Source of the DNA: an uncultured Ruminococcus sp.
GTDB lineage: Bacteria > Bacillota > Clostridia > Monoglobales > Monoglobaceae
Assembly: GCA_902760955.1 (NCBI GenBank)
Contig: CACWIG010000019.1
Span: forward strand, 1 to 32,559
Reading direction: 5' to 3'
Length of the DNA: 32,559 nt
Shown: in pieces, positions 1 to 5,633 of the stretch
Position numbering within the stretch: the first letter of the stretch is position 1
Layout of the letters: each line of letters starts with the position of its first letter
Translations under genes and position numbers: made by a program
The notes under the pieces: model-generated
Told to the model about the DNA's origin: nothing
The model's database searches: none
The model's input: only the letters and a program-made list of their open reading frames with translations

Positions 1-227
1 AGATATATACGGAAACCAACGGTTGCCTTGAAGACATTATGCCGAAGCCGACAGGCACTAAGTTCGGTGCCCACGCATGTAACATAGCACATTTTACCGA
101 TGTATTACTAAACGACGTACAGCCTGACTTTGAACCTATTCAGGGTACCAATATGATAAAAATTCTTCAGGCTATTTATAAGTCAGCAGAAACAGGCAGA
201 GAAGTTATACTTGAACAGGAGATGTAA
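1..227 (+). CDS. Gfo/Idh/MocA-type oxidoreductase, C-terminal end (partial)
   Basis: Only the last 74 or so codons are present; the frame is open from base 3 to the stop at 225-227, so the gene starts outside the window. The visible tail carries the C-terminal signature of NAD(P)-dependent sugar or inositol dehydrogenases of the Gfo/Idh/MocA family: a G-x-H-x-x-x-I-x-x-F segment, then a proline-rich turn ([20 protein letters not shown]) ending in a helix and a short ETGREVIL strand. The NAD-binding Rossmann part is not visible. It ends 2 bases before the ThuA-like gene, whose ribosome binding site lies inside this coding region, so the two are almost certainly co-transcribed. Gfo/Idh and ThuA genes often sit together in sugar-use loci. 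The substrate cannot be told. Confidence 0.75.
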   Translation, partial: IYTETNGCLEDIMPKPTGTKFGAHACNIAHFTDVLLNDVQPDFEPIQGTNMIKILQAIYKSAETGREVILEQEM

Positions 228-229
228 TT

Positions 230-934
230 ATGAAAGTTTTAGTCTGGAATGAGAATTTCCACGAAAAAGAAAATCCATATATAACAGAGCTTTATCCCGG
301 GGGCTTGCACGAATATATCGCATCAATTTTAAAATCAGATGATGTTGAGGTAAGTACAGCCACCCTTGATGATGAGGAATGCGGACTTACAGATGATGTG
401 CTTAAGGAAACAGACGTACTCATCTGGTGGGGACATATGGCTCATAATAAAGTGTCTGATGAGATTGTAGAGAGGGTACACAATTATATTATGTCGGGTA
501 TGGGACTTATTGTTCTTCATTCGGGGCATCACTCAAAGATTTTTAAAAAGATTAACGGCACCACTTGTAATCTAAAATGGAGAGATGGTGCACGGGAACG
601 CATATGGACAATAAAACCAAACCACCCTATTGCAGAGGGAGTGGACGAAACCTTTGTGTTGGAATGTGAAGAGATGTACGGAGAGCCATTTGATATTTCA
701 GAACCTATGGAAACAGTTTTTATGGGTTGGTTTGACGGCGGAGAGGTGTTCCGCTCGGGTTGCACCTGGGTGAGAGGCAACGGCAAAATTTTCTATTTCC
801 AGCCTGGCCACGAAACAAACAAGGCATTTCATAACGAGAATGTTCAAAAGATTTTGAAAAACGCTGTTAAATGGGCTTGCCCCATAAAGAAAAATATTCC
901 TTTGGAATGTCCACATACTGAACCCTTTGAATAA
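230..934 (+). CDS. ThuA-like (trehalose utilization) domain protein
   Basis: A 234-residue single-domain protein, normal length for the ThuA family, which has a class I glutamine amidotransferase-like fold but usually lacks the catalytic Cys. Visible features are the first strand ([10 protein letters not shown]), a [12 protein letters not shown] segment near residues 62-73, [12 protein letters not shown] at 92-103, the NHPIAEGV motif at 131-138 and the C-terminal FYFQPGHE at 188-195 before a final helix. The start is set by AGGAGA at 217-222, seven bases upstream. ThuA proteins are implicated in disaccharide (keto-sugar) catabolism, and the upstream Gfo/Idh gene fits that; the actual reaction is unknown. 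A strong terminator follows directly. Confidence 0.85.
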   Translation: MKVLVWNENFHEKENPYITELYPGGLHEYIASILKSDDVEVSTATLDDEECGLTDDVLKETDVLIWWGHMAHNKVSDEIVERVHNYIMSGMGLIVLHSGHHSKIFKKINGTTCNLKWRDGARERIWTIKPNHPIAEGVDETFVLECEEMYGEPFDISEPMETVFMGWFDGGEVFRSGCTWVRGNGKIFYFQPGHETNKAFHNENVQKILKNAVKWACPIKKNIPLECPHTEPFE

Positions 935-966
935 GAGTTAAATTTTAAACGACACCTATTGATAGC

Positions 967-1005
967 AACGAACCTCCAAAACGTAGATTTTGGAGGTTCG
1001 TTTTT
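967..1005 (+). terminator. Rho-independent terminator after the ThuA-like gene
   Basis: A perfect 15-bp stem (967-981 with 988-1002, core AACCTCC/GGAGGTT) with a 6-base loop is followed by TTTTTAT. The T tract is on the plus strand, so it ends the Gfo/Idh-ThuA transcript. It lies just past the stop of the convergent minus-strand gene and may also stop that transcript. Confidence 0.92.
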
Positions 1006-1009
1006 ATGA

Positions 1010-2584
1010 TTATCCGATATGCTTAATTGTTTTGTCAACCAAGGTATTTATGTCAACACAATTCATTCCTGAAATGCTTGTTTGTAACTTGCCGTTGGTA
1101 CACTTTGTCCATTTTTCTCCGATTGATGCAAAACCATTTTTCATTCCCATTATAGAGCCGACTGTAGCTCCGTTACAATCTGTATCAAATGCGGATTCAA
1201 CAGCTAAACATATTGATTTTCCGAAATCGTCTTCGCCGTATAAAAGTGCGTAAACAACAATGCATGCATTAGAAATTGTATGGATAAAATTACGTGCGTC
1301 ACGATCAGGGTATTTGGCATAAAATTTTTCAAAAGCTTCTTCCTTACCAATTCCGTTTTTATAATCTTCGACCATATTGTGTATTTCTTCATACAGCCTG
1401 GAAGTCGTTGGGATTTGAGAAATACCGCAGGTTATAATATCAACCATATCATCACTTACAGCAGCACGTGCAAGCATAGCTGCAACAAACATTTCACCAT
1501 ACATTCCGTTTCTGATATGTGATATGGAGGCATCACGAAATGCCATTTCTGCCGCAAGTTTTGGATTGCCGGGGTTTATGTAACCAAAATAATCCCCCCT
1601 GATTTGTGCGCCTATACATTCTCGATATGGATTTTTATATATTGCAGAAGCTGGCGGACAATAACCATTTACAAAATTGCGATAAGCAATACTTTCAGCA
1701 GTACAGTATGCATTTTTAGGCTGAGAGTTCATCCACACACTTGCAATATTTGCAGGAGTAAAATCTCTGCCGTATTTTTCTATCATATTTTGATACAAAA
1801 CGGTGTAATTTGTGTCATCATCTTTTGGCGCACATTCCAAGTTGTCAGGGCAAACGACGGTTTGAAATTTATATACATATTTGTCCTGAATACTTTCGGT
1901 AACATCAGTAGATAAAATATATCTGTGCATTGGATAATTATTTGTTTCCTTTAAAAATGGAATAAGCTCATCACGCCTGCATCCTTCAAGGACTTTACCA
2001 AGTAGGCAACCGCAAATTCTGCCGTACCACGCACCCTTAATCTTTTCTTCTGAAGTTGCATTTTCAATCACAGGATATTCGTCACATAACGAAAGCTTTT
2101 GAATTTCGCTAAGTGTTGAAGGCTCGTTATAAGCATAATCAACTCGTGTTTTTGCCGGAGACACTATGTGTTCATAGATAATATCCGCAAATTTTTCTTT
2201 CATAACTCCCTTTTCAAGTTTGGAGATGGAATTAAATAAATCTGAATATTTTTCGATATCAAGTCCTTCATCTATACATTCTCTATATTCAAGATAGAGT
2301 TTTTCTGAATAGACATCCCACATTTCAAGCAGTTCATAGCTAGGACGTTGTTCTCTCATATTTTCGTTTTCTTCAAGGGTTCTGACATTGCTGTCCAACA
2401 GCAAATAATCCAATGTCACATTAAAATACTTTGCAATCTTGACAATATTGTCAATGTCAGGCATACTTTCGCCTGTTTCCCATTTGCTCACAGCTTGTCG
2501 AGATACATTAAACTTTTCGGCAAACTTTTCGCTTGTCAAACCATTTTCTTTTCTTAACGCCTGAATTTTTAGGTTAAAGTCCAT
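1010..2584 (-). CDS. XRE-family HTH fused to ADP-ribosylglycohydrolase
   Basis: A 524-residue protein with two clear parts. Residues 1-62 are a Cro/C1-type helix-turn-helix (LRKENGLTSEKFAEKFNVSR, then QAVSKWETGESMPD), ending in the NVTLDYLLL tail typical of clostridial XRE regulators. Residues about 183-490 are an ADP-ribosylglycohydrolase fold: GAWYGRICGCLLGK (184-197), an acidic DDDT (255-258), NPG around 338-340 and FDTDCNGATVGSIMG (466-480). Enzymes of this fold use two Mg ions bound by the DDDT-type and DxD motifs; D467 and D469 are present, while the usual following Thr is Cys470. The linker (residues 63-180) is charged and helical-looking. AAGGAGA precedes the start by a normal distance. 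The architecture suggests a regulator that senses or hydrolyses an ADP-ribose-like or ribosyl ligand; the substrate is unknown. Confidence 0.85.
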   Translation of the reverse strand: MDFNLKIQALRKENGLTSEKFAEKFNVSRQAVSKWETGESMPDIDNIVKIAKYFNVTLDYLLLDSNVRTLEENENMREQRPSYELLEMWDVYSEKLYLEYRECIDEGLDIEKYSDLFNSISKLEKGVMKEKFADIIYEHIVSPAKTRVDYAYNEPSTLSEIQKLSLCDEYPVIENATSEEKIKGAWYGRICGCLLGKVLEGCRRDELIPFLKETNNYPMHRYILSTDVTESIQDKYVYKFQTVVCPDNLECAPKDDDTNYTVLYQNMIEKYGRDFTPANIASVWMNSQPKNAYCTAESIAYRNFVNGYCPPASAIYKNPYRECIGAQIRGDYFGYINPGNPKLAAEMAFRDASISHIRNGMYGEMFVAAMLARAAVSDDMVDIITCGISQIPTTSRLYEEIHNMVEDYKNGIGKEEAFEKFYAKYPDRDARNFIHTISNACIVVYALLYGEDDFGKSICLAVESAFDTDCNGATVGSIMGMKNGFASIGEKWTKCTNGKLQTSISGMNCVDINTLVDKTIKHIG

Positions 2585-2627
2585 TTTAATTCTCCTTTAA
2601 TGTTAAAAGTTTTATAATTTGTATGTT

Positions 2628-2655
2628 ATTATATCATAATTTACGCCCATATCAA
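2628..2655 (-). promoter_or_regulatory. Sigma-A-like promoter of the XRE-glycohydrolase gene
   Basis: On the minus strand TTGATA (2655-2650) and TATAAT (2633-2628) are separated by 16 bp, about 45 bases upstream of the start codon. The -35 box touches the inverted repeat at 2653-2691, which is a plausible autoregulatory site. Confidence 0.6.
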
Positions 2656-2691
2656 CCAATTTGTAGTTGACAATTATGCAAATGTTGGTTG
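2653..2691. promoter_or_regulatory. Imperfect inverted repeat upstream of the XRE gene (possible operator)
   Basis: CAACCAATTTG (2653-2663) and CAAATGTTGGTTG (2679-2691) are inverted copies apart from a 2-base bulge. The repeat abuts the -35 box of the XRE-fusion promoter. An autoregulatory operator is inferred from position only. Confidence 0.35.
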
Positions 2692-2706
2692 CGTAAAAAA
2701 CATATC

Positions 2707-2729
2707 AAAAAAAGACACCCTTGTGGATG
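2707..2729 (-). terminator. Weak terminator-like hairpin at the outer end of the hairpin array
   Basis: On the minus strand CATCC, loop ACAA and GGGTG form a 5-bp stem (one G-T pair), followed by TC and seven T residues. It is the last element of the minus-strand unit that starts at the tRNA-Asn remnant, so it could mark the 3' end of a transcript through the array. Confidence 0.4.
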
Positions 2730-2754
2730 ACTTTATAAAGCAACAAATTTTTAA

Positions 2755-2926
2755 ATGAAGCATTTGCCTATCGGTAAATATGAAGTGACAGCGTTGCCGT
2801 CATGAAGTAAATCCGCCAAAGCGGATTAATGAAGCGAAGCGTTCCAAATGTGCCGCAAGGCACACTTCATTAGCAAAGCGACTTCATGTGCGAAGCACAC
2901 TTCATGTTCCTTAAGGAACACTTCAT
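2755..2926. repeat. Hairpin array punctuated by ATGAAG / CTTCAT words
   Basis: Short hairpins of unrelated sequence are separated by one constant hexamer. ATGAAG occurs at 2755, 2780, 2802 and 2829; its reverse complement CTTCAT occurs at 2865, 2882, 2900 and 2921. Between them lie ATTTGCC-tatc-GGTAAAT (2762-2779), a TGAC..GTCA hairpin (2786-2802), ATCCGC-caaa-GCGGAT (about 2811-2826), TGTGCC-gcaa-GGCACA (2849-2864), a weak stem (2871-2881), TGTGC-gaa-GCACA (2887-2899) and GTTCCTTAAGGAAC (2906-2919). Because four words are followed by four complements, the whole unit can also fold as one long stem with side hairpins. No reading frame is credible here. I recall similar unannotated sequence in other gut Clostridia but cannot name a described family. 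Confidence 0.8.
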
Positions 2927-2928
2927 TG

Positions 2929-2960
2929 AAAGAACGACTTGCCGAAACAAGTCGTTCTTT
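2929..2960 (-). terminator. 13-bp perfect hairpin between the array and the tRNA remnant
   Basis: AAAGAACGACTTG (2929-2941) and CAAGTCGTTCTTT (2948-2960) pair perfectly around a 6-base loop. On the minus strand it follows the tRNA-Asn 3' remnant at the place a terminator would occupy behind a tRNA, and the descending arm ends in TTCTTT. The T tract is short, so its activity is uncertain. Confidence 0.5.
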
Positions 2961-2961
2961 C

Positions 2962-2990
2962 TGGCTCCTCCAGTTGGACTCGAACCAACG
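2962..2990 (-). repeat. 29-bp copy of the tRNA-Asn 3' end (CCA, acceptor strand, T-arm)
   Basis: Bases 2962-2990 are identical to 3193-3221, which encode the CCA end, the 3' acceptor strand and the whole T-arm of the neighbouring tRNA-Asn. The copy stops at the base of the T-arm; the anticodon and D arms are absent, so it is not a functional tRNA. The same orientation at 231 bp distance resembles the direct repeat left by integration at, or recombination with, a tRNA 3' end. Confidence 0.88.
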
Positions 2991-3150
2991 TCCGTTTGCA
3001 ACATCACCTCACCTGCACCGTCTTTGACGGTTTGCTTCGCTGTGTTGCGGCACAACCCTCCGCACTCCCTGTTTCCGCCACAGGCGGCGGTCGTTGCTCG
3101 GTTCCCTGCGTCCGCAAGCGGCTCGCAGGCTCGTTGGTTCAACTCATTTA
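2991..3150. other. GC-rich spacer between the tRNA copies, no gene seen
   Basis: Of bases 2991-3140, 94 of 150 (63%) are G or C, against clearly AT-rich surroundings. It contains short tight hairpins: CCGTC-ttt-GACGG (3018-3030), CCGCC-aca-GGCGG (3075-3087) and CCGC-aa-GCGG (3112-3121). It is bracketed by GAACCAACG (2982-2990) and its inverted copy CGTTGGTTC (3132-3140), which matches part of the tRNA T-arm. The frames open across it merely translate the tRNA 3' ends (APPVGLEPT). Confidence 0.6.
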
Positions 3151-3161
3151 AAGAATACAAC

Positions 3162-3188
3162 AAAAAAGCACCCTTTTGGGTGCCTTTT
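3162..3188 (-). terminator. Terminator of tRNA-Asn
   Basis: On the minus strand GCACCC and GGGTGC pair around a 4-base loop (3168-3183), followed by six T residues (A 3162-3167 on plus). It begins right behind the tRNA CCA end. The A/T flanks extend the stem, so it may work in both directions. Confidence 0.85.
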
Positions 3189-3192
3189 GTGT

Positions 3193-3268
3193 TGGCTCCT
3201 CCAGTTGGACTCGAACCAACGACCCTGCGGTTAACAGCCGCATGCTCTACCAACTGAGCTATAGAGGA
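3193..3268 (-). tRNA. tRNA-Asn (anticodon GTT)
   Basis: A complete 76-nt cloverleaf with an encoded CCA. The acceptor TCCTCTA pairs with TGGAGGA (one G-T); D-arm GCTC/GAGC; anticodon stem TGCGG/CCGCA around the loop CTGTTAA, giving anticodon GTT; T-arm GTTGG/CCAAC with loop TTCGAGT; discriminator G. It has its own promoter and terminator and lies directly behind pflA on the same strand, so pflA read-through could also reach it. Its last 29 bp are duplicated at 2962-2990. Confidence 0.97.
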
Positions 3269-3291
3269 ATATTTAAATTTAACACCTATAT

Positions 3292-3319
3292 ATTGTAACA
3301 GATTTTTGCATTTTGTCAA
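3292..3319 (-). promoter_or_regulatory. Promoter of tRNA-Asn, overlapping the pflA stop codon
   Basis: On the minus strand TTGACA (3319-3314) and TACAAT (3297-3292) are spaced by 16 bp, about 24 bases before the tRNA 5' end. The TGA stop of pflA is the TGA inside the -35 box. No terminator separates pflA from the tRNA. Confidence 0.75.
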
Positions 3320-4071
3320 GAGTTTTTTTTTAAAAATTCAGAAATTTCTGAATTTATTTTTATTTGCCATCTATCAATAACAGATTTATCCATAGGCAGA
3401 ATATCAGATAGCTTATATTCTATCCCTAATTCTTTATATTTATTCACGCCTAATGTATGATAGGGTAAAAGCTCAACCTTTTTTATATTGGAAAAAGTTT
3501 TGGCATATTCTGACAAAGCTCGTATATAGCTTGGATTATTGTTAATTGTAGGCACAATAACCGCCCTCAGCCAAACATCTGTATTAAACCTGCGCAGTTG
3601 GTCGGCAAATTTTCTATAATCCTCTATATCTCCGCCTGTGATTTTTTTGTATTCCAAATCATCAAGGTGCTTTACATCTAACATAACAAGGTCAGCAAGT
3701 GATAATATTTCACTATAATCAGTTATATTGCCGATACCTGCTGTATCTATTGCTGTATGAATTTCCTCTGCTTTGCAGAGTTTTAGCATAGCGGTAAGGA
3801 ATTCGGGTTGAAGCAGAGGGTCTCCCCCTGAAAAGGTTACACCGCCGCCTGATGACATAAAGTATGGCTTATAACGCTTGATTTTATCAAAAAGCTCACC
3901 TGCGGTTATTTCATTGCCGATTGTCTGACTCCAGGTATCAGGGTTGTGACAAAAGGAGCATCTGAGCTTGCACCCCTGAAAAAATACAACAAAACGAACA
4001 CCAGGCCCGTCAACAAGCCCCATGCTCTCATATGAATGTATTTTACCTTTGACTTTGCGACATTCTTCCAT
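3316..4071 (-). CDS. pflA: Pyruvate formate-lyase activating enzyme
   Basis: A 251-residue radical SAM enzyme, full length for PflA. It uses S-adenosylmethionine and a [4Fe-4S] cluster to place the glycyl radical on pyruvate formate-lyase, which splits pyruvate to acetyl-CoA and formate in anaerobes. Visible are IHSYESMGLVDGPGVRFVVF (residues 11-30), the cluster motif C34-KLR-C38-SF-C41 followed by HNPDTW, the SGGGVTFSGGDPLLQPEF stretch that contacts SAM, and DVKHLDD. The start has a GGGGAT ribosome site. It is the third gene of a minus-strand operon (transporter, DUF523, pflA) with a 17-bp gap upstream. No pflB lies in the window. It may activate another glycyl radical enzyme, but the N-terminus is very PflA-like. 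Confidence 0.92.
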   Translation of the reverse strand: MEECRKVKGKIHSYESMGLVDGPGVRFVVFFQGCKLRCSFCHNPDTWSQTIGNEITAGELFDKIKRYKPYFMSSGGGVTFSGGDPLLQPEFLTAMLKLCKAEEIHTAIDTAGIGNITDYSEILSLADLVMLDVKHLDDLEYKKITGGDIEDYRKFADQLRRFNTDVWLRAVIVPTINNNPSYIRALSEYAKTFSNIKKVELLPYHTLGVNKYKELGIEYKLSDILPMDKSVIDRWQIKINSEISEFLKKNS

Positions 4072-4088
4072 TTAATTTATCCCCTGTT

Positions 4089-4580
4089 TTATTTTTCGTT
4101 AAGAAATACCTTTGCTGATGCCATATCATCTTCTGAGAGTACAAGAACTCCGTTTTCAAGCAATATTCTCGCACAAATACCGCTACCGTTTATCTTTTTG
4201 CCTGTAAAGCTTCCGTCATAGATATGCTTGCAGCCGCAAGAAGGACTTCCGTCTTTTAACAAGGCGAAAACAACGTGATTTTCCTTTGCGATTTTAAGAA
4301 CCTCATCAGCACCTTTTTGAAATTGCTCGGTAACGTCGTCGCCATCCATATTATAAACTTTGCCATCTCTGATTTCTGACGGACTTCTGGGCGTGGTTAG
4401 TCCGCCCAATACCTCAGGGCATACGGGTATCAGCATACCTCTGTTTTTCCACTCTAAAAAAGTTTTATCCCGCAATAGCTGACTTTCGCCGTCGTATCTT
4501 GTGCAATGACCGTACAGACAAGCGGAAACAAGTATTTTTTTCTTAGGTATATTATTTGTGCTTTTGTTATTTTTCTTCAT
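4089..4580 (-). CDS. DUF523 domain protein
   Basis: A 163-residue cytoplasmic protein of the DUF523 family, at the family's usual length. The family marks are KILVSACLYGHCTRYDG near the N-terminus, PVCPEVLGGLTTPRSPSEI around residues 52-70, LKDGSPSCGCKHIYDGSFTG around 107-126, and a C-terminal GICARILLENGV. The conserved cysteines suggest metal or cluster binding, but the function is unknown. Its start overlaps the end of the upstream transporter gene by 14 bp, with GAGG seven bases before the ATG, so translation is probably coupled. pflA follows 17 bp downstream. Confidence 0.87.
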   Translation of the reverse strand: MKKNNKSTNNIPKKKILVSACLYGHCTRYDGESQLLRDKTFLEWKNRGMLIPVCPEVLGGLTTPRSPSEIRDGKVYNMDGDDVTEQFQKGADEVLKIAKENHVVFALLKDGSPSCGCKHIYDGSFTGKKINGSGICARILLENGVLVLSEDDMASAKVFLNEK

Positions 4581-5478
4581 ATTTTACCTCACGCTTAAAA
4601 AGGTTATCAGGCAGTTGTATTATAATTATTGCGGCAAACATCACAATACAACCCAAAAGCTCAAGAACTATGGGACTGTCGTGTAGAATAATTATTCCGA
4701 ATATCAGAGCAAAAACAGACTCCAAGCTCATCATAATTGATGCGGCGGTGGGCTCTGCATATCTCTGACCTATTGGTTGAAGTGTGTATCCTATTCCGCA
4801 GGCAAACAGTCCTGAGTATAGAATAGGAACAGTACATTGCTTTACTATCTCTATTGACGGGTGCTCAAATATAAACATTATGATAATATTAATTATTCCG
4901 CATACAAAGAATTGCAGACTTGCAAATTTGATGGCGTTGACATCTGAGGACAAGTTACCAACCAAGATAATATGTATTGAAAACAGTACCGCACAAATCA
5001 GAGTAAGGATATCACCGAAGTTAATCCTGCCTTGATTTCCCGTCATACACAGCATATACATTCCGCAAAGAGCGATAAATGCACACACAATTGTTCTGAC
5101 AGTTATTTTCTTGCCTAAAAAGATACTGATTATAGGAACAAATATCATATACATAGCTGTGATAAAACCCGACTTACCAGGGGTTGTAAAAGCAAGTCCC
5201 CAAGTCTGAATTGTACTTGCCGCACACAATACTATACCGCATATAATACCGCTTTTAAGTAACTCTTTATTGTTTTCGGCTTTGGGTGTCAGTTTGTTTT
5301 TAGGCTTTCTGAATGCAATGGGAAGAAGAACAAAAGAACCGATAAGCATACGTATTCCGTTAAATGTATTTGCACCGATATATTCCATCCCTGCACTTTG
5401 TGCAACAAAGCCTGAACCCCATACTATTGCTGTTAAAATAAGAATTAAACTGCCCTTTATTCTTTGCATATATGTCAT
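4567..5478 (-). CDS. EamA/DMT-superfamily transporter
   Basis: A 303-residue membrane protein with about ten hydrophobic segments in the two-repeat layout of EamA permeases. The first helix reads LILILTAIVWGSGFVAQSAG, and the signatures FNGIRMLIGSFVLLPIAF and AEPTAASIMMSLESVFALIF mark the two halves. It ends in a short basic cytosolic tail (FKREVKYEEK). The open frame extends 24 codons further upstream, but the ATG at 5478 is preferred: GGAGG lies a few bases before it, and the promoter at 5509-5537 would fall inside the longer version. The substrate of this drug/metabolite exporter family member cannot be told. It is the first gene of the operon with the DUF523 gene and pflA. Confidence 0.88.
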   Translation of the reverse strand: MTYMQRIKGSLILILTAIVWGSGFVAQSAGMEYIGANTFNGIRMLIGSFVLLPIAFRKPKNKLTPKAENNKELLKSGIICGIVLCAASTIQTWGLAFTTPGKSGFITAMYMIFVPIISIFLGKKITVRTIVCAFIALCGMYMLCMTGNQGRINFGDILTLICAVLFSIHIILVGNLSSDVNAIKFASLQFFVCGIINIIIMFIFEHPSIEIVKQCTVPILYSGLFACGIGYTLQPIGQRYAEPTAASIMMSLESVFALIFGIIILHDSPIVLELLGCIVMFAAIIIIQLPDNLFKREVKYEEK

Positions 5479-5508
5479 AATAGTCCTCCAAAAATTTAAG
5501 TCGTAAAT

Positions 5509-5537
5509 ATTATACATATAAATTATTATAAATACAA
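5509..5537 (-). promoter_or_regulatory. Promoter of the EamA-DUF523-pflA operon
   Basis: On the minus strand TTGTAT (5537-5532) and TATAAT (5514-5509) are spaced by exactly 17 bp, giving a leader of about 25 bases before the GGAGG and ATG at 5478. Confidence 0.7.
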
Positions 5538-5598
5538 GAGGCTTTGCCAAAATTATTTAAAAAAATGTTTTTTTATAGTATTATATCAAATTATTGAT

Positions 5599-5627
5599 AA
5601 TCGGCGGCATAAAATATACCGCCGATT
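5599..5627 (-). terminator. Hairpin terminator after the Cys-rich protein gene
   Basis: AATCGGCGG (5599-5607) and CCGCCGATT (5619-5627) pair perfectly just past the stop codon of the upstream minus-strand gene. The downstream T-run is broken (ATTATCAATAATTT), so termination may be partial. Confidence 0.65.
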
Positions 5628-5633
5628 AGAAGT

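Noticed and set aside
2755-2926. CRISPR array
   Set aside because: The repeated word is only six bases, its orientation flips midway, and the variable parts are self-complementary rather than unique spacers.
2962-3221. attL/attR of an integrated prophage or island
   Set aside because: The repeats enclose just 202 bp with no integrase or cargo. I keep it as an integration-like footprint only.
2870-3319. Open frames on both strands across the tRNA region (149 and 123 codons)
   Set aside because: They translate the tRNA 3' ends (APPVGLEPT, GGANTKG) and the hairpin array, and have no ribosome site. This is a known kind of false gene call over tRNA genes.
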